In this document: piece after piece, positions 61,010-64,000 of the stretch
How positions within the stretch are numbered: the first letter of the stretch is position 1
How the letters are laid out: each line of letters begins with the position of its first letter
NCBI GenBank assembly: GCA_963575745.1
Contig: CAUYUJ010000181.1
Coordinates: 373,135-437,134, forward strand
Length of the DNA: 64,000 nt
DNA from: Prorocentrum cordatum
Taxonomy: Eukaryota; Sar; Dinophyceae; Prorocentrales; Prorocentraceae
Direction: 5' to 3'
The notes under the pieces: generated by a model
Database searches by the model: none
Seen by the model: the letters and a program-made list of their open reading frames with translations, nothing else
Told to the model about the DNA's origin: nothing
Position numbers and translations under genes: made by a program

Positions 61010-61212
61010 AGAAGAAAGGTTACACATCATTGACGAAGACGAGACGAGAACCCCCGACACAACGAGAAAGAGTGTGACCCATGTTAAGGCTCCCCCAAGC
61101 TTCGGGACACAAGGTGTCATAATACGTTCCAGTCTCCTGCTTGCTCACAGACCAGTCGTCACCACAGAGGTTGGAATGACATGGTGGCGGGACTTGCCGC
61201 AGGCAGCTGGAT
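61010..61212 (+). repeat. Dispersed repeat R19, copy 2
   Basis: GACGAGACGAGAAC, CAACGAGAAAGAGTGTGACC and GGTGGCGGGACTTGCCGCAG then GCAGCTGGATAT. A CCT-rich tract follows at once. Confidence 0.65.
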
Positions 61213-61357
61213 ATCTTCTCCTCCTCCGCCTCCTCCTCCTTCCCTTCTCTTCCTCCTCCTTCTCATCCCTCCTTTTCCTTCTCGTGCTGATCGTCCTCGC
61301 CGTCCTTGTCCCGCTTCTCCTCGCTTTTACCTCCCCCCTTCTAGGGTCGAGGAGCGT

Positions 61358-61552
61358 CTGCGTGGCGCGTCGCGGCGGCGGCCCCGGCGACGCGCTCTAC
61401 TTTGAGAGCGGATCGCGCGTCGCTCCGCTCCGCGGGACGGGAGGCCTGGGAAAGGAGCTCGGGACTTTGGCGCTCGGGGTTGCTGGGGAGTGGATGTAGC
61501 GTGCCGCGCCGAAGCGCGGATGGCCAGAGCAGGCGGAGCGACACGCTGTCCA
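61358..61552 (+). repeat. Dispersed repeat R2, copy 3
   Basis: GCGTCGCGGCGGCGGCCCCG, GCGCGTCGCTCCGCTCCGCG, GGGAGGCCTGGGA and GCAGGCGGAGCGACACGCTG occur in the same order as in copy 1. Confidence 0.7.
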
Positions 61553-61632
61553 AAAGATCCTGACCGTACCTCCGCCTCTCACTCTTGTCATCACAGGGGA
61601 AAGAACAAATAACATAAACATGAAAACCTCTC

Positions 61633-61759
61633 TGAGGTCCGCGCGGACTTCTCAGATCGGCGCTGGACCCCCCTCCCCAACGAGCGCGCCAAGGGCGGCG
61701 CCGGAGGCGACGCCGGGGGGGGCCCAGCGCGGATCCAAGGAATCCGCGCGGAGCGCCAA
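61633..61759. repeat. R9 palindromic element, copy 2
   Basis: The left GAGGTCCGCGCGGACTTCTC then AGATCGGCGCTGG and right CAGCGCGGATCCAAGG then AATCCGCGCGGAGCGCC are inverted. Inner GGCGGCGCCGGAGGCGACGCC. Confidence 0.8.
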
Positions 61760-61799
61760 CAAAATTATGTTGATGGAGCTTTTGTTATTCTTCTCGACT

Positions 61800-62555
61800 T
61801 CATGTTTATGTTGATGGAATTAAATATTTTTCTTATTCGACTTCATTCTTCTCATCATTATCCTTCTCGTCATCATCCTCCGCCCCCGGTCGTTTCCCTC
61901 CCTTGCCGTGCCCTCCTCCCCCGCCCTGGCTTCGAGCGAGTGAGTGCCGGGGAGCAGACCGCCGTCTGCCACGGGGGTCCTCTGATAGCTCGCCCAGTAG
62001 CCAGGCTCGTGCAGAGTCTCCTCCAGCTCGCCCAGCCTGGGCACCGCAGCGCAGGGGGGGGGGGGGCAGCCTGCACGCAGGCTCCAGAGCGCCTCTAGCA
62101 GACTCGGGGAGGACGAGGGAGAGGAAGAGAAGGAGAGGGGAGGAGAAGAGGGCGAAGGAGAAACACCCATATGGCATTGCTATTCGTTTCCTTGCCCCGT
62201 TTTTTTTTTGTTTCTCTCTCTCTATACATATATATGTCCCCCACTCACTCTCTGCACATAATACTATATATCTGTATGTCTCGGAAGCCAGGGGGTGAGA
62301 TCGCAGTGAAACGGAGAGCCCACCACGGGGAGATCGGTTTCGGTTTCGTGTTCGTGTTCGTGTCGTGCGTGCGGGCGAGGCGAAGCTGCGTGGGCGAACG
62401 AGAGGCATGCACCCGCGCTGCTGGGGCGAAGCCGGGCTCAATGGTTCCCCTCCCCCTGCTGGCCGCCGGTGGCTCGGGGGTGTAACGACGGTGTTCCGTG
62501 GCGCGGTGTCCATAGGGGCCCCTGGTGTCCCGTGGCGGGGTGTCCCGTGGTGTCC
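61800..62555. other. No gene recognised
   Basis: It contains a (TA)-rich piece at 62220-62275 and degenerate GTTTCG/GTTCGT hexamers at 62337-62380. Frames lack domains. Confidence 0.4.
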
Positions 62556-62630
62556 CATGAGGTCGATTGTGAGATCGATCGTGAGATGGACAATGGGATC
62601 TATAGCGAGCAGCCCAATCGACAGATGACA
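62556..62630 (+). repeat. GATCGATNGTGA repeat, copy 1
   Basis: GTCGATTGTGAGATCGATCG and GTGAGATGGACAATGG; related words recur at 63441-63530. Confidence 0.6.
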
Positions 62631-62769
62631 CCAGCCCTCTGGGCGTAGGTGGTCTAACGAGCTTCGTCTTCTCTCCGCCCGAACCCCTCCTTCCCCTGCT
62701 CGGGGGAGGGGTGTTTCCCTCCTCCTCCCCCCTCCCCTGGGTCTGGGAGGGGGGTGCGCGGGTAGTTAG

Positions 62770-63330
62770 AGCGACCAAGACGGCCCAAGAAGACTCCAAG
62801 AGGGCCTCAGGAAGCCCAAGATGGCCTGCAAGATTGCTCAAGATACCTCAAGATGGTTCAAGATAGCCTCCGACACACATCCAAGAGGCCTGTAGATGGC
62901 CCCAAGACGGTTTCAAGTGCCCTCCGAGCCCTCCAATGACCCCCCCTAAATCTCTCAAACATCTACGGACATCTATGTTGTTTGCCTTCTCGCCTTCTCG
63001 CTCCCTATGGGCTCTTCATGCCTCAAGATGGCCCTAAGACGGCCCAAGAGCCCCACGAAGGGCCCAAGAGGGCCCTAAGAGCGCCCCAAGAGGGCCTCAA
63101 GAGATCATTTTTGAGCCTCCATGGGGGGGGGGATTTACCCCCCCACATACCCTTTTTGAGACATGGGGCCCAAAACGACCCCAAGAGGCTCCCCAGGCCC
63201 CCCCAAAGAGCCCCAAGAGGGCCCCTAGACCCCCCAAAAGAATCCCAAGGGGGCTCAATAGTGTCCCAAGTGGCTCCGCGAGGACACCAAGAGCGACCCA
63301 CGACGTCTCCAGCAGACCTCCGAGAAAACA
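62770..63330 (+). repeat. Decamer repeat array 10
   Basis: GGCCCAAGAAGA, CTCAAGATGG, CCCAAGAGCCC and CCCCAAGAGGG units over more than 500 bp, with a unique island around 62930-63010. Confidence 0.8.
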
Positions 63331-63440
63331 CTTCCAAGGCGGCTGTTGAACTGCATGCGTCTGCATTTCCCTGATCAAGGCAACTCGCCTGGCGATTTGT
63401 TTCTGGATGGGCTGGTGGGGGACGCGAAGCGTCAATAATT

Positions 63441-63530
63441 TTGTTGTGAGATCGACAGTGGGGTCGATTGTGTGATCGATATCGATCACGATGTCGATAT
63501 CGATCGGTAGATCGAGAATGAGGCCGACAG
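63441..63530 (+). repeat. GATCGATNGTGA repeat, copy 2
   Basis: GAGATCGACAGTGGGGTCGA, TGTGATCGATATCGATCACG and GATGTCGATATCGATCGG. GATCGATATCGATC is palindromic. Confidence 0.65.
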
Positions 63531-63659
63531 ATAGGTTGCAAAACAAGTGGTCCGTGGTGCCCAAGGAGTTTCTGCCGAATCCGATCCGATCCAGATCGCA
63601 CACCCAAAACTGACCCCCCCCCCATACAATCTTCTTGTCACCCGAAATGTGGTCGTTCA

Positions 63660-63709
63660 GGTGTGTGTATATACACATATCTATATGCGCATATATATAT
63701 ATACATATC

Positions 63710-63740
<31 letters not shown>
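63660..63740 (+). repeat. (TA)n microsatellite
   Basis: TATATATATATACATATC then a pure TA run of about 26 bases. Confidence 0.95.
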
Positions 63741-63779
63741 GTGTTAGCCGGCGTGGACCATGAACGCAATGTTTCTAGC

Positions 63780-64000
63780 ATTCTCTCTACCGTGCAATCT
63801 ATGTGGGGCAATCTAGCCTTCTCTGTTGTGCAATCCGGCGCAATATACGCGATGCAATCTGCGTTGTGCAGCTCACCCTGCCGAGCTTGAAGTTGACAAC
63901 TCCACTGCTTGCGCAATCATCGCATCCACACACCCGCAATTTGGTTTGCAAAAGCCATGCGGCGGCGATTGCGATGCCTGCTTCGCGCTGGCTGCCACAT
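63780..64000 (-). repeat. R8 composite repeat, inverted copy at the window edge
   Basis: GTGCAATCTATGTGGGGCAATC units at 63793-63880 are followed by a flank that is the reverse complement of 28025-28140: AGTTGACAACTCC, GCGCAATCATCGCATC, CACCCGCAATTTGGTTTG, GGCGATTGCGATG, GCGCTGGCTG. The copy probably continues past the window. Confidence 0.75.

Overview
The window looks like nuclear DNA of a GC-rich dinoflagellate. The strongest sign is an exact 22-base copy of the dinoflagellate spliced leader at 48486-48507 (minus strand), fused to the 5' end of a LINE retrotransposon. Supporting signs are a probable host gene of the GDPH/VWD-like secreted protein type common in dinoflagellates, several retroelement families typical of that group, very sparse genes and very many simple repeats. 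High GC and dense (CCT)n/(AGG)n tracts would fit a Prorocentrum-like genome, but that genus is a guess.

Layout. 1-6,200: a broken reverse transcriptase (RT) relic (1820-2920, minus), Lys/Gly-rich broken coding DNA, a coiled-coil ORF1-like relic of a LINE (4664-5758, minus) and a 152-bp near-perfect hairpin set between AGG tracts. 6,200-17,700: no gene seen; dispersed repeats, foldback (MITE-like) elements and minisatellites. 17,758-19,416 (minus): the one convincing host gene, a secreted protein with a Pro/Thr/Ser stalk and a C-terminal VWD-like domain. 19,700-31,700: repeat-dominated DNA with one 3' LINE fragment (29620-30533, minus). 31,748-37,478 (plus): a frameshifted LINE with zinc finger, coiled coil, APE endonuclease, RT and RNase H remnants. 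37,655-39,664 (plus): an intact 669-aa RT gene of a different family. 41,640-42,506: a 5'-truncated LINE. 43,548-48,507 (minus): a LINE with intact ORF1 and ORF2 and the intact spliced leader. 48,508-64,000: no gene seen; microsatellites, decamer repeats and several foldback families.

How it fits together. Most coding capacity belongs to retroelements. Three of the four LINE bodies for which both ends can be placed lie between (CCT)n or (AGG)n tracts of the same strand, and three LINE 5' ends carry an intact or decayed spliced leader next to such a tract. This suggests LINE mRNAs are trans-spliced, reverse-transcribed with the leader, and often land in or seed trinucleotide repeats. Much of the rest consists of dispersed families of 70-350 bp found two or more times in the window, plus a 10-bp-period CCAAGA-type repeat covering about 3 kb. 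All repeat comparisons were made by eye, so their boundaries are approximate.
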